DNA of 64,000 nt from Microbacterium sp. CBA3102 (GTDB lineage: Bacteria > Actinomycetota > Actinomycetes > Actinomycetales > Microbacteriaceae), in assembly GCF_007954505.1 (NCBI RefSeq), contig NZ_CP042412.1, positions 3,472,001-3,536,000 of the forward strand. The letters are read 5' to 3'. The position numbers and the translations under genes are program-made. Below are positions 16,815 to 26,278 of the stretch, one piece after another. The notes beneath the pieces were generated by a model. It did not search any database. It saw nothing but the letters and a program-made list of their open reading frames with translations, and had not been told where the DNA came from. Numbering within the stretch: the first letter of the stretch is position 1; every line of letters starts with the position of its first letter.

Positions 16815-19087
16815 CAGACGCGCCTCCTGAACGTGGCCTCGAACGTCGCTCCGCCGAGGGGACCTTCTTGGACGAGAGCCAGCTCGCCACCATAGATGTC
16901 TTCGACCATGTTCCCCACGATGCTCAAGCCAAGGCCGACACCGTCTGGTTTGGTCGAGAAGTAGGGGTCGAAGATGCGGTGGCGAAGATCGTCGGCCACG
17001 CCTGGGCCGGAGTCGCTGACGATCAGCGTGAGCGACGAGTCGGCGTTGTTGCGGGCGTCCACCCTGACTCTGCGCTCTGCGTCTCGTGGCTGCGTAGAGA
17101 CCCAGTAGATCGCGTTCTGGATCAGATTGACGAGCACGAGCAGTGCCTCCGCCTCATCGAGTCGAGTTGAGATGTCCGCATCCCCGGCCGCGAGACTCAC
17201 ACCGCGGTCGTCCGCCTCAACTTGCATGATCGAGATCGCCTTCTCGATCAGCTCGCGAGTCCGTACTTCCTTTGGACGTCCCCGCTTGCGCCCGCCGAAG
17301 GGCTCGATCTGGTTGAACAGCGCCGCCAGTATGTCCGCTTGGTCTGCGGTCTCCCCCATCGACTTCTGAGCGATAGCGATCTTTTCGACGGCTGACAGAG
17401 TCGTCTTTCCCAGGTCGCGTTTGCCGAAGCGCGAGATGTTCTTCAAGCGCGTCACGACGGTTCGCCCGTCGTGAAGGATTCGATCAACGAGCGATCCCAG
17501 CGTCGCAAGACGCGAGTACCGGGATAGGACTTGCTGCACCTCGACGACGCCTTCCTGGATGTCACGGTTCTTGTCGTCGATCAGCCCGATCAAACGGGAG
17601 TCCCCGGGATAGTTCGCTGCGAGTGCGGCACGAATCTCACCCAGATCGAACCGCTCGAACAAGCCGCCCTTCTTGTCGGGCTGCGATTTTTCGGGATGGC
17701 GTGCCTCGTAGCGACGACGCTCCAGCTCGTTGAGCGCCGCCCGCACGAGCGTTTGGAGATCGGAGTATGCCGCGCCGGCGAGGAAACCTTCGCGGTTGGA
17801 CTGGTCCTTGAGCCCTTGATTGGCATCGGCGCCGATGAACACGTGGCCGACGATCTGATTGTTCGAGAGTCGGAGGGTCGGACTTTGGACTCGTCTGAGG
17901 TCAAGGCCGAGCCAGTCGTCGCCGCTCTCGCCAAAGGGCAGGACGCGGAAACCGTCTCGGTAGATGCTGACGCCGGCGACATCGTCGAGAGTCTCCCGGA
18001 AGCCTTTTAGGTCTTTCGGCGTTGGCGGCGGCCCGTCCGGGCTCGACGCTGTCAGCGTCCGCTGGATCGCGTCCTTGTCTCGGTCCCAGACGTTGATCTC
18101 AAACTCGAACGGTCCGGCTTGCGGGGCACGCTTGTCGTTGTTCCAGAGCGTCTTCTCGCCGAGGTCGTCGTCAACCGCCGGTTCCTGCTGGACGTAGCGA
18201 AGGGTTGCAACCCCGTTGGCGTCGACCGACCCGCTCAGCCGGTAGTGCGGTGTCCTCAGGTCGCTGGACGGATCGATCGGACCCGCAAAGCCCTGTAGCG
18301 ACTCGGGGACATCCTCAAGCTCTACGAGAATCTGGAAGTCGGGTTGCGCTGCCTTCTGGCCTTCTTCGGAGCCATCCGCCTCGACCGCGTCGATTGTCAC
18401 GGCATGGTCGGTGGGACGTGGACGGATCAGCCGAGTCAATGCTGTGCGGAGCTCGATAAAATCTTCCGCATTCCAGGGATGAGTGAGCTTCTCGATCCGG
18501 AGGAGCGTCCCTCGACCGTGTGTCCAGGTCTCGCTGCCGGACTCGGAGAAGACAGAGGCGGCTGGGCCGTCCTCCGAAAAGATGTCAGGGTCGCTGATCT
18601 CCCAGGCCACCTCGATCTCGTCAAGATAGGCATCCTCTCGATCGAACTGTGACCAGTCGATGAGGAGGTTGATCTCGCGGGCATCGGCTTTCCGTGTGAC
18701 CAGCAGAAGCTCGTCGCCGAGCCTCGCGGCCGCCAATCGCCCGATACCTTTTTCGCCGAGGACTCGGCGTCCGCCGTCGCTCTTGGGCTTGCGTCGTTTC
18801 GTGTCGGTGGCGATGTCGAGCCAGGATCGTTGAAGTGTGGGCACGTCCATCCCGTGCCCGTCGTCCCACACTTCGATGCGGCCTTCTCCGCTTTCCAGCG
18901 GACCTTCGAATCGGATGAGGACCGTGGTGGCATCCGCATCGTAAGAGTTCTTGACAAGTTCGATTAGAGCGACCTTGTCGCTGCTGATGAGGTCATTGCC
19001 GAGGGTGCGGAGCAGGCGTGCGCGGGGCCTCAGCGCGCCCCTTCCGTCAGGAGCGTCGCTGGTTGCTTGTGAGGCGTCGTCGTTCAT
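16814..19087 (-). CDS. Dual GHKL ATPase: MORC/Hsp90-like domain fused to histidine-kinase-like module
   Basis: A 757-residue protein. The N-terminal GHKL ATPase resembles MORC/Hsp90/MutL: E43-x3-N47 in ALIELVKNSYDADA, then WDDGHGM (residues 74-80) and GEKGIGRLAAARLG near 110. A middle region carries VSIYRDGFRVLPFG and LRLSNNQIVGHVFI, typical of the transducer (S5-like) part. After it comes a helical segment with LVDRILHDGR (H539, a possible DHp phospho-acceptor). A second GHKL domain of histidine-kinase type follows: NLIQNA near 654-659, DSGPGV near 692, FDPYFSTKP near 706 and GVGLGLSI near 716. No membrane segment or PAS domain is present, so it should be cytosolic. It overlaps the methyltransferase (ATGA) and the receiver gene (TGATG). 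Confidence 0.78.
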   Translation of the reverse strand: MNDDASQATSDAPDGRGALRPRARLLRTLGNDLISSDKVALIELVKNSYDADATTVLIRFEGPLESGEGRIEVWDDGHGMDVPTLQRSWLDIATDTKRRKPKSDGGRRVLGEKGIGRLAAARLGDELLLVTRKADAREINLLIDWSQFDREDAYLDEIEVAWEISDPDIFSEDGPAASVFSESGSETWTHGRGTLLRIEKLTHPWNAEDFIELRTALTRLIRPRPTDHAVTIDAVEADGSEEGQKAAQPDFQILVELEDVPESLQGFAGPIDPSSDLRTPHYRLSGSVDANGVATLRYVQQEPAVDDDLGEKTLWNNDKRAPQAGPFEFEINVWDRDKDAIQRTLTASSPDGPPPTPKDLKGFRETLDDVAGVSIYRDGFRVLPFGESGDDWLGLDLRRVQSPTLRLSNNQIVGHVFIGADANQGLKDQSNREGFLAGAAYSDLQTLVRAALNELERRRYEARHPEKSQPDKKGGLFERFDLGEIRAALAANYPGDSRLIGLIDDKNRDIQEGVVEVQQVLSRYSRLATLGSLVDRILHDGRTVVTRLKNISRFGKRDLGKTTLSAVEKIAIAQKSMGETADQADILAALFNQIEPFGGRKRGRPKEVRTRELIEKAISIMQVEADDRGVSLAAGDADISTRLDEAEALLVLVNLIQNAIYWVSTQPRDAERRVRVDARNNADSSLTLIVSDSGPGVADDLRHRIFDPYFSTKPDGVGLGLSIVGNMVEDIYGGELALVQEGPLGGATFEATFRRRV

Positions 19088-20898
19088 AAGGCCGCCTTCG
19101 TTCTGGTACCCGTGCTCGGCGTGGCTTTGATGAGCGCGCGGGCTTCGGACACGGTGATGAAACGCAGCGCGCTCATTCTGAGCGCGGCGTCAGGACCGCT
19201 GGACACAAGCTGAGCGAGAGCGACCTTGATGTCAGTGTGGAGGCCGGTCTGGGCCTCAGGCAGGTCCATGAGCATAGCGACGACGTTCTTCACGCGTTCG
19301 TTGACGATCAGTTCGTTCCCTCCTCTGAGGAGGGAGAAGAGCTTGCGTTGCGCCGTTCCCAGCGAGGCGGCCACCAGCGGGGTCCAGTCCACGGCTCCCG
19401 GCCCGCGCAGCAGCTCGCGAAGCGACTGCTTCTTCGTCTTGCTCAGCGCGTGTACGTCGATGTGCTGGAGCGACGCAATGGAGAGGTCCTGCACTCCTTG
19501 GAGCGGAAGCATGATGGAAGCGGCGGACTCCTTCGGGAGGCGATGGAGGTCAAGCAACGCGACGACGGCCGCAGAAGCGGCAGTCATCTTGGGTCCGGGA
19601 TAGAGCCACCACGTGGACTCGCGCTGCTGTCGTCCCCACGCGGTGAGTCGATCGCGCATCGCGGGCAGGGAAGCGACGTCCGTCCGCGGAAGGTCAAGCG
19701 GGAGAACCATCTCCGCGACGACGCGGCCGAGGATCGGAGGAACAGCGTTCCCGATCTGTCGGAACGCGTCGCTCCTAGTGCCCGCGAATCGGAAGTCGTC
19801 AGGGAACGTCTGGATGCGCGCGGCTTCTCTCACTGTCAGCGTCCGGTGCTCGGCCGGATGGATGTACCAGTAACCGTCCTTCGCTATGTGGGCGGTGATT
19901 GTCCTGCTCAGATCGTCCCAGGGCAGACGCTTGTACTTGTCGTTGAAGGTGTCGGACCGATAGCGCTTGAGACGATCCGGAAGGTCCGAGTAAAGCGTGG
20001 ACGACGTCATGAGCTCGAACGCTTCCCTGTCGTCTGCGCGCACGGGACGAGTCATATGGTCGTAGATGACGCCCGTCTCGGCGGAGGCACCTAGTGCCTT
20101 CGCGAGTTCACTCTTGGGCTCGCCGGAGTATGGAAGTTCCCGACCGCCAGTCGTGTCATTCAAAGACGGGAGATCCTCAATGGCATCGCGGACGGTCGGA
20201 CGATAGGGGCTGGGCGATGGCCACCCGGGAACGGCGCCGTCGCGTCGGGCTTGAAGGATGAACCTCTTGCGGTGTTGCGGCACGCCATGCCGCCAAGCAT
20301 CGAGTAGCCGGTAATCGACCATGTAGCCGGCTCGTTCAAGGATTTCCGCGATCTCTCGGATCACGATGAGGTCATCGCCGATCGCCATATCGGGGACGTT
20401 CTCCATAAGCACGGCGCGAGGCTGCAGCGCCGTCACGACGTCGATGAAAGAGCGCCATAGCTCCTTGCGGGCGTCGACTGCATCACGCACGCCATCCTCG
20501 ACAAGGCTGCGGATCTTGGCCCTGCCGGCCCTGCTGAACGGCTGGCAAGGCGGCCCGCCTGCGATGAGATCAATGCCCAACGGACGCAGCTTCTCGATCA
20601 GCGCGCCGACCTGGGCCTGATCCGACATATCGACGTCGAGCGCCTGCCCGCGAAAGTTCGCGCGGTGCGTCTCCAGAGCGGCCTTGTCATGGTCGACAGC
20701 GGTGACCACAGTCCATCCGGCTGCCTCCACGCCCGCGCCGAGGCCTCCTGCTCCCGAGAACAGGTCAATGGCAAGCGGGCGTCCAGCTTCCTTCTCGGCG
20801 GCGCACCACTCGGCGAACTTCTCGTCATCGGGGGCGTCCGGATGTCTCGAAAGGGTGAGAGGCGCTGAGCGTTCGAGCTTCACTGCATACTTCGCCAC
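19084..20898 (-). CDS. DNA (cytosine-5-)-methyltransferase with long C-terminal extension
   Basis: A 604-residue enzyme. The first 400 residues carry the ordered C5-MTase motifs: I IDLFSGAGGLGAG (residues 44-56), IV GGPPCQPFSRAG with catalytic C118, VI MENV (165-168), VIII VPQHRKRFILQ, IX VREAARIQTFPDDF and X QIGNAVPPILG. About 200 further residues (from RTDVASLPAMRDRL) are not part of a standard MTase. They are helical with no recognised family. The start is GTG at 20898 with AAGGAG about 10 bases upstream. It is the first gene of the operon with the dual-GHKL protein and the receiver protein. No classical endonuclease gene accompanies it, so the two partners may supply the restriction or sensing function. 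The target site is unknown. Confidence 0.88.
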   Translation of the reverse strand: MAKYAVKLERSAPLTLSRHPDAPDDEKFAEWCAAEKEAGRPLAIDLFSGAGGLGAGVEAAGWTVVTAVDHDKAALETHRANFRGQALDVDMSDQAQVGALIEKLRPLGIDLIAGGPPCQPFSRAGRAKIRSLVEDGVRDAVDARKELWRSFIDVVTALQPRAVLMENVPDMAIGDDLIVIREIAEILERAGYMVDYRLLDAWRHGVPQHRKRFILQARRDGAVPGWPSPSPYRPTVRDAIEDLPSLNDTTGGRELPYSGEPKSELAKALGASAETGVIYDHMTRPVRADDREAFELMTSSTLYSDLPDRLKRYRSDTFNDKYKRLPWDDLSRTITAHIAKDGYWYIHPAEHRTLTVREAARIQTFPDDFRFAGTRSDAFRQIGNAVPPILGRVVAEMVLPLDLPRTDVASLPAMRDRLTAWGRQQRESTWWLYPGPKMTAASAAVVALLDLHRLPKESAASIMLPLQGVQDLSIASLQHIDVHALSKTKKQSLRELLRGPGAVDWTPLVAASLGTAQRKLFSLLRGGNELIVNERVKNVVAMLMDLPEAQTGLHTDIKVALAQLVSSGPDAALRMSALRFITVSEARALIKATPSTGTRTKAAL

Positions 20899-21075
20899 GC
20901 GTCAGCACTCCTTCCAGACTTTGGCGTTCACCTCCAGGAGAACACGACCGATACCGTCGGGGTGGACGACGCGCCGAGCCGACACGACCCCAAGATCACT
21001 CTACTGCCCCGCCACAGACACGCGAGAAAACTCCTGGTCAGCAGCCCATCGACGCACCTGCGCCGTTAGTAGGCA

Positions 21076-21426
21076 TCACGCTGGGGTTGGGCTGCCACGT
21101 TCGAGGCTTCGCGCAACGCGGTGCGCCCGGTGGTCGCGGAGAATGGCGCGGATCAACAGGATCACGGTGATCGGGCCGTTGAGGATCAGCTTGATCGAGT
21201 TCCACGCGCACAGCAACACCACGAGGTTGAGCCAGCCAGGCCCGCCGGCCTCGATGGTCGTCACGCACCAGTAGGCAGCGAGCAGGTACGGGATCGCGAG
21301 AAGCATCACGGGGATGCCCCAGCGCAGACCTCTTCGGGTGCGAGTGGCGGCGATGAGGAGGTTGGTGGGCGCGTAGCTGAGGATGCTGTGGGTGCGGACG
21401 CTGGCCGCCCAGATGAGCCGGAACAT
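21076..21426 (-). CDS. Small membrane protein downstream of relaxase
   Basis: A 116-residue protein with two to three hydrophobic helices (GIPVMLLAIPYLLAAYW, GWLNLVVLLCAWNSIKLIL, GPITVILLIRAIL) and a basic tail. It follows the MobF relaxase, and in my recollection small membrane proteins are common beside this relaxase type in actinobacterial elements; its role is unknown. ATG at 21426 is preferred because AGGA lies 8 bases upstream. An ATG at 21432 (two residues longer) would sit almost on the ribosome binding site. A hairpin just upstream could hide that site. Confidence 0.6.
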   Translation of the reverse strand: MFRLIWAASVRTHSILSYAPTNLLIAATRTRRGLRWGIPVMLLAIPYLLAAYWCVTTIEAGGPGWLNLVVLLCAWNSIKLILNGPITVILLIRAILRDHRAHRVARSLERGSPTPA

Positions 21427-21434
21427 GGGCATAG

Positions 21435-21469
21435 TCCTTCAGGGGTTCGGCGACAAGAACCTGAAAGGA
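21435..21469 (-). promoter_or_regulatory. Hairpin that may sequester the Shine-Dalgarno
   Basis: In the - strand RNA, UCCUUUCAGGUUC (21469-21457) can pair with GAACCCCUGAAGGA (21448-21435) across an 8-base loop, with two bulged bases. The second arm contains the AGGA ribosome binding site of the small membrane protein gene. It may be a translational control element or processing site between relaxase and membrane protein. Confidence 0.4.
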
Positions 21470-21583
21470 CCGCCCGTAGCGTGCGGGGTGGCCATACCGT
21501 CGCGGGGAGCGACAGCGCCAATATAGAAATCGCCTCGTCCTCCACTGTACGACGGTGGCCTGACATCGGGAAGGGCACCGGAC

Positions 21584-24500
21584 TCACAGCGCGCGGCGGA
21601 CCGGCTCCAGTTCCGGCCTACGCTCCTCCCCCGCTCCACGTGCGAGGCCACGTGCCCGGTCGAGGGCGGCGCGGGCTCGAGCGGCGTCGATCTTCTGCGC
21701 ATCATCATCGGCTGCGGCGCCGAGCGGGGTTGGGTCGGTGATGCCGTACCTGTCGCGGTAGGCGGCGACAGTGCGAGCAAGTCGCCGCCAGGTCGCCGTG
21801 GTCTTGGCATCCTTCGGCGGTGTGCCGAGAGTCTTGGTCCAGCCGTCCTGTTCGGTGAGCGCCGCGTCCAGGAGCACGTCGGCTCGGGCCTCGATGAGGT
21901 CGCGTCGCTCGGTGAGCGCGTGGCGGAACTCGACGCTCATCGTGCCGGTGGCCTCGGGGACCAGTCCGGCGATCAGCCGCGGCGTCTTCCGGGTCCGCCC
22001 CGATCCCGCCGGCCGCTGGGTCGCGCGGGCGAGGCGGTAGTGGAGGACGGCGGCGATGTCGTCGGCGTCCCTGAACCCGCGCGCTCGCACCAGGCGCGGC
22101 AACAGATTCTCGATGTCGTGATGGTTCGCCTCAGCACGCCGCAGTTCTGCGGTGAGCGCCCCGAATGCCGGGGAATGGATCGCGGCTTCCGTCTCCTCAT
22201 CGGTGAGCCCGGAGGAGGAGACGAGCGTGACCCATCGGTCACGTTGCGCGGCGGCGGCGATGGTCTCGTACTCTGCGGCGAGCTGGCCGATGTTCGCCCA
22301 GGCGTCTTGCTCGGCGGTGATGCTCTCGTGCGCGGAGAGCTCGGCGCCGACGTGTCCGAGCACACCAAACAGCACACTTCGCGCGGTCGCTTCAATGTTG
22401 TCGCCGGGGTGCGGGCCGTCGTGGGAGTCGTCGGGCTTGTCGATGGCGACGTAAGCGATGTTCGTCTGCCGTCCGCGAGTCAGCGCGACATACAGGTTCT
22501 CCCTGGTCATGGCCGCGTCGACCAGAACGTGCGCGGTGTCGACGGTGATGCCCTGTGCCCGATGGGAGGTCACGGCGTAGCCGAGGTCGAGGTGTTCGGC
22601 GACGTAGTCGGCGGGGAGGACGACCGATCCTCCCCAGCGGGCCGTCGCGCGACGCAGCGTGAGCGACCCGTCGTCTCGGACCTCGGTGACCGTCCACCTG
22701 TCCCCGTTGCGAACCCACCCGCGTCCCGCGCGCAGGCGGCGGTCGTTGCGGCGCGTAATGACGCTGTCGCCGACCGCAGCGCGGGTGCCGTCATGGAGTT
22801 CAACTTCACGGCGCGGGTTCACGGTGCCGTCGAGGATCAGATCGGTGCGAGCACGCTGGTTGAGGGCGAGGACGGATTCGTTCGAGTCGGAGACCAGCAC
22901 CGTCGCCCGGCCAGCTTGCCGGTCGGCGCGCCAGGCGGCGTACGCGGCACCGACCATCTCCTCTGTGCCGCCGCTGTGGATGCGGCCGTGGTCGAGGTAG
23001 GTGTCCATGACCTCGTTGCGGCCATGCCGCAGGCCCAGGGAGGCGGTCTTCTCCCACTCGTTGGCGAAGCGGTGCACGTCGACCAGTTCGGGAGCGTCGT
23101 CGCGGTCGCGGACGAGCAGCGAAAACGCGCCGCCGGCATCAACGGACTGGAGTTGGGCGTAGTCGCCGACCAGCAGCACCTTGGCTCCGGCCTCGGCCGC
23201 GAGGTGGGTGATGCGGTCGAGGGACAGGGTGCCGGCGAGGGAGGCTTCGTCCACGATGACGAGCTGCCCCACACCGAACGTGTCGCCGTACGTGAGATGG
23301 TTCTGCCACCACTTCGCGGTGTTCTCGGTCTGGATGCCGAGGTCATCGGCGAGGACCTGCGCCGCGACCGCGGACGGCGCCAGCCCGACCACGCTGCCTA
23401 CGCCGTGTTCGTGCTCCCACGCCCGGCGCAGCGCGGACATGGCTGTGGTCTTGCCCGCGCCGGCAGGGCCGACGAGGACATCGACGAGCCGGCCGGAGAC
23501 AGCGACCTTCGCCAGCGCGGCGGCTTGGTCGTCACCGAGGGTGTGGCCCTTCCTGTCCGGTCGTGCCGCGATCTTCTCAACGGTGGCGAGCGGGACGGTC
23601 GGGCCGACGGTCGCGCGGGCACGCTCGAGGAGCCGGTCTTCGGCGGCCAGCAACGTCTCGGAGGAGAACACCGCCGAGTGCTTCGGCCGGAACACGCTGG
23701 TCCCGTCCGGGCGGCGAAACACGGCCGGGCTCGATGCGAGCTCGGGCGGGGTCAGCCGCAGGGATGCGGCTTCGGCGGCGTCCACGACCAGGCCGACGAT
23801 CGCTTCCCGGTCCGTGGTGGACGCGAACCTGTAGCGCATCGTCTGCCGTGCCGCCTCGGCCGTGAGGTTCCAGCGCCGCCACGTTGATCGCTTCTCGCCC
23901 ACGACATCCACGACCGACTGCCCGAGCGTGCCAATCACGTCCAATGGCATGTCATCCGCGCGCAGCAGCAGAGGCGTGTCCTTCGCCGTCACGATGCGAG
24001 CCCACGAGGTTGCGTTCTGGCCGAGGATGCGGCCCGCCCGCTCCCGCCACTCGGCCGTCAGGTCCGCGAGGGAGCGGACCTGCTTCTCCGGGCGGGTGCT
24101 GAGCGTGGCCTGCGCACGGAGCTTGATGATCGTCGCCGCAGACGGCTGCCGACCGCGCTTCTCGACGTATTCAGCGATCAGCCGATCCTTCTCGACATCG
24201 ATGTGCCGGGACCGGGACGAGAACTCCACGACCAACTCCTCCGACACCGAGGCGACCGCCCAGGCGGGGTTGCGGTCGCGGCCCATCTCGCGCGCCTCCC
24301 ACTCCACGCCGAACGCGCGGGTCAGGTGGTCGGCGAATACCGCCTCGTGCAGCTCGGAGAGCGCGACGGTGGCGGCGTGCATCGGCCGCCCGTCGAGAGA
24401 GCGCCATTTACCGTCGAGGACGGTCTGCACCTTGTTCGAGATGACGACATGCGTGTGCAAGTGCGGGTCACCCGCGCGCGAGTCGTAGTGGTCGAACGCT

Positions 24501-25129
24501 GTGGCGACCAGCCCGTGGACATCGACCTGCGCAACCGCGCCGTCGCGGCCGGTTGCACCTGCACGGGTGGCTGCAACCTCACGCTCCATGAACGCAACCA
24601 CTTCCGCAACCGCCGCATGATGCGCGTCTGCAATGAGGGCTTGCGTCCCGGCGTCTGAGACTGCCCATATCACGGACGCGGACTTCGGGACCGAGAACGT
24701 GAAGTCGTAGCCGGCAACCGCGCGCCGCGTCCCGCGCGCGACCTCCTCAGCCTGGATCGCCGCGACCGCCTCAGCCCGGGCGCTCGACCCGAGCGTCGGG
24801 TCGAGGGCCGAGACCCGCTCAACGACCCGCTCGGCCACCGGCCGGTACTCGGGGTACGCCCGACCCAAAGGTGCCCCGGTGATCGGGTCACGACCCATGC
24901 CGACCAAGAGCTGGAGCTGAGATTCGGAGACCTGATCGCCCTTGGCGATCTGCCCGCCACCGAGAGCCCCCACGCCGGAACCGAGCCAGAAACCCGGCGG
25001 GCTTCCCTCCTCGGCGTAGTAGCGCGTCAACGGCGTCGAGAGCGACCTGTCACCGTCGCCCGCAGCGACGGTGCGTAGCAGGTACTTGTAGCCGTCGCCG
25101 GCGCTCATCACGCGCATCGAAACGGTCAT
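21584..25129 (-). CDS. MobF family relaxase-helicase (TrwC/TraI-like)
   Basis: An 1181-residue conjugative relaxase. The N-terminal TrwC domain has tyrosines close to the start (GDGYKYLLRT), a core segment YDFTFSVPKSASVIWAV and the metal-binding HUH-type motif DPHLHTHVVISN near residues 221-232. The second half is a RecD-like superfamily 1 helicase: Walker A LVGPAGAGKTTAM, Walker B LVIVDEASLAG, and YAVTSHRAQGITVDTAHV as a late helicase motif. It nicks oriT, stays bound to the 5' end and unwinds the transferred strand. The start MTVSMRVMSAGDGY is chosen to match MobF N-termini; the frame is open to 25174. It is transcribed opposite to the rest of the transfer operon. Confidence 0.92.
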   Translation of the reverse strand: MTVSMRVMSAGDGYKYLLRTVAAGDGDRSLSTPLTRYYAEEGSPPGFWLGSGVGALGGGQIAKGDQVSESQLQLLVGMGRDPITGAPLGRAYPEYRPVAERVVERVSALDPTLGSSARAEAVAAIQAEEVARGTRRAVAGYDFTFSVPKSASVIWAVSDAGTQALIADAHHAAVAEVVAFMEREVAATRAGATGRDGAVAQVDVHGLVATAFDHYDSRAGDPHLHTHVVISNKVQTVLDGKWRSLDGRPMHAATVALSELHEAVFADHLTRAFGVEWEAREMGRDRNPAWAVASVSEELVVEFSSRSRHIDVEKDRLIAEYVEKRGRQPSAATIIKLRAQATLSTRPEKQVRSLADLTAEWRERAGRILGQNATSWARIVTAKDTPLLLRADDMPLDVIGTLGQSVVDVVGEKRSTWRRWNLTAEAARQTMRYRFASTTDREAIVGLVVDAAEAASLRLTPPELASSPAVFRRPDGTSVFRPKHSAVFSSETLLAAEDRLLERARATVGPTVPLATVEKIAARPDRKGHTLGDDQAAALAKVAVSGRLVDVLVGPAGAGKTTAMSALRRAWEHEHGVGSVVGLAPSAVAAQVLADDLGIQTENTAKWWQNHLTYGDTFGVGQLVIVDEASLAGTLSLDRITHLAAEAGAKVLLVGDYAQLQSVDAGGAFSLLVRDRDDAPELVDVHRFANEWEKTASLGLRHGRNEVMDTYLDHGRIHSGGTEEMVGAAYAAWRADRQAGRATVLVSDSNESVLALNQRARTDLILDGTVNPRREVELHDGTRAAVGDSVITRRNDRRLRAGRGWVRNGDRWTVTEVRDDGSLTLRRATARWGGSVVLPADYVAEHLDLGYAVTSHRAQGITVDTAHVLVDAAMTRENLYVALTRGRQTNIAYVAIDKPDDSHDGPHPGDNIEATARSVLFGVLGHVGAELSAHESITAEQDAWANIGQLAAEYETIAAAAQRDRWVTLVSSSGLTDEETEAAIHSPAFGALTAELRRAEANHHDIENLLPRLVRARGFRDADDIAAVLHYRLARATQRPAGSGRTRKTPRLIAGLVPEATGTMSVEFRHALTERRDLIEARADVLLDAALTEQDGWTKTLGTPPKDAKTTATWRRLARTVAAYRDRYGITDPTPLGAAADDDAQKIDAARARAALDRARGLARGAGEERRPELEPVRRAL

Positions 25130-25203
25130 ACTCGTAGGTGTCCGCGGCGTACCGCCTACGGGCATCGCAAACACCGCGTAACCCTCGCCGATAAACTTCG
25201 AAG

Positions 25204-26085
25204 GTGAAGACCCCGGCCGCGCGCATCGTCCTGACAGTTGTTGCTGTCGTGGTCGGTGCGTTCAGCCTGTTCTTTGCCAGCGTCGCGATATGGGGATCGT
25301 GGTGGAGGTTCCCCGCCATGCCGACCGCCGAAGAATGGTCTGCGGTTTTCGGTGCTTCAGCTCTCGTAGCGCTTGGCTTCGCTTGGTACCAGATTCGGCA
25401 GGTGGATCAGTCGAACAAGGCACTGATCGCATCGAACGAGTTGGCGCGCCAGGTCAACATCGAAGCCGTTAGGCCCCGGGTGCAGGTTGCCCTGGAAGCC
25501 GATCGATTCGTTCAGAAGGATCGCGGCGCACCAGTGAAGGGCACGCTCTACATCGCGGTGCGAAACATCGGCGTGAGTCCAGCACGCGATGTTCGACTGA
25601 GCGTGAGTCCACCGTTTACGTCGCTGGAGAAGTTCTTCAACCCCGGGATGATGGGTGAACACTTCGCTGAGATCAATAAGGCCTTCAACGGAGAGGTGCA
25701 CTTTCGAACACTCAACCCCGGCAATACCTACATATGGTTCCTCGGACGCGTGCCGGAGTTGTTCGATGGCGGCTCCGAGGTTCCGCGCCGCTGGGAGGTC
25801 GAAACCGAGTACACGGGAACGGCGTCTCCAGAACCATTCCGCGGAACGTTCGTCCTCGATCTCGACATCGAGAAGCGCATCGAGTTGCCCGTCGATCCGC
25901 TCGTGCGAATCGGCAAGGACATCGAGGTCGTCGGAAGCCATCTCAAGGCGATCAAGGGCGCTGTGCCGAAGAAGTTCGCTCTGAGCGATGATTCCATCGA
26001 GGCTCTTCGCCAGCGCAACCACGGGAGTAGGTCTTCAACACTTCGTGCGCGGCGAAGGCCTCCGTGGTTGCGGAGACGGCGTTGA
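25204..26085 (+). CDS. Hypothetical protein with two N-terminal membrane helices
   Basis: A 293-residue protein. Residues about 8-32 (IVLTVVAVVVGAFSLFFASV) and 43-62 form a helical hairpin in the membrane. The rest is a soluble beta-rich domain (LYIAVRNIGVSPARDVRLSV, then WEVETEYTGTA), resembling ligand- or protein-binding domains of unknown cytosolic function. GTG at 25204 lies shortly after TAAACT, a plausible -10, so the mRNA may be leaderless. The last 20 residues are Arg/Ser-rich and unlike the rest, which suggests a frameshift or decayed 3' end near 26025. It is cargo beside the relaxase gene. The family was not recognised. Confidence 0.55.
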   Translation: MKTPAARIVLTVVAVVVGAFSLFFASVAIWGSWWRFPAMPTAEEWSAVFGASALVALGFAWYQIRQVDQSNKALIASNELARQVNIEAVRPRVQVALEADRFVQKDRGAPVKGTLYIAVRNIGVSPARDVRLSVSPPFTSLEKFFNPGMMGEHFAEINKAFNGEVHFRTLNPGNTYIWFLGRVPELFDGGSEVPRRWEVETEYTGTASPEPFRGTFVLDLDIEKRIELPVDPLVRIGKDIEVVGSHLKAIKGAVPKKFALSDDSIEALRQRNHGSRSSTLRARRRPPWLRRRR

Positions 26086-26278
26086 CGCTGCGATAGACCA
26101 GTGCACGCGAACTCGCTAGGGACCTGCTCGGATTGCACGCGCAAGTTTCAGACTGGCGCCGGCATAGGCAGGCAGTTGCGGCTGCAATCCTCGTGGGCGG
26201 CGCGTCTGCCAGCACGTCATGCTGCAAGGCGTAGGCCTATCAGATCACTCTCGTGCTCCTTCGGAGGATGAGCCGCGC

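Noticed and set aside
21920-23887. 655-codon open frame opposite the relaxase gene
   Set aside because: Antisense shadow of the GC-rich relaxase; composition is Val/Gly/Arg-rich without any domain, and the - strand frame carries full MobF motifs.
25133-25160. Inverted repeat CGTAGG-N16-CCTACG upstream of the relaxase as oriT
   Set aside because: The position is attractive but the arms are only 6 bases and no nic-like motif could be recognised; left unannotated.
25204-26085. Calling the 293-residue cargo gene a pseudogene
   Set aside because: Its last 20 residues look like a wrong frame, but the rest is coherent and no in-frame stop interrupts the body, so it is kept as a gene with a doubtful C-terminus.
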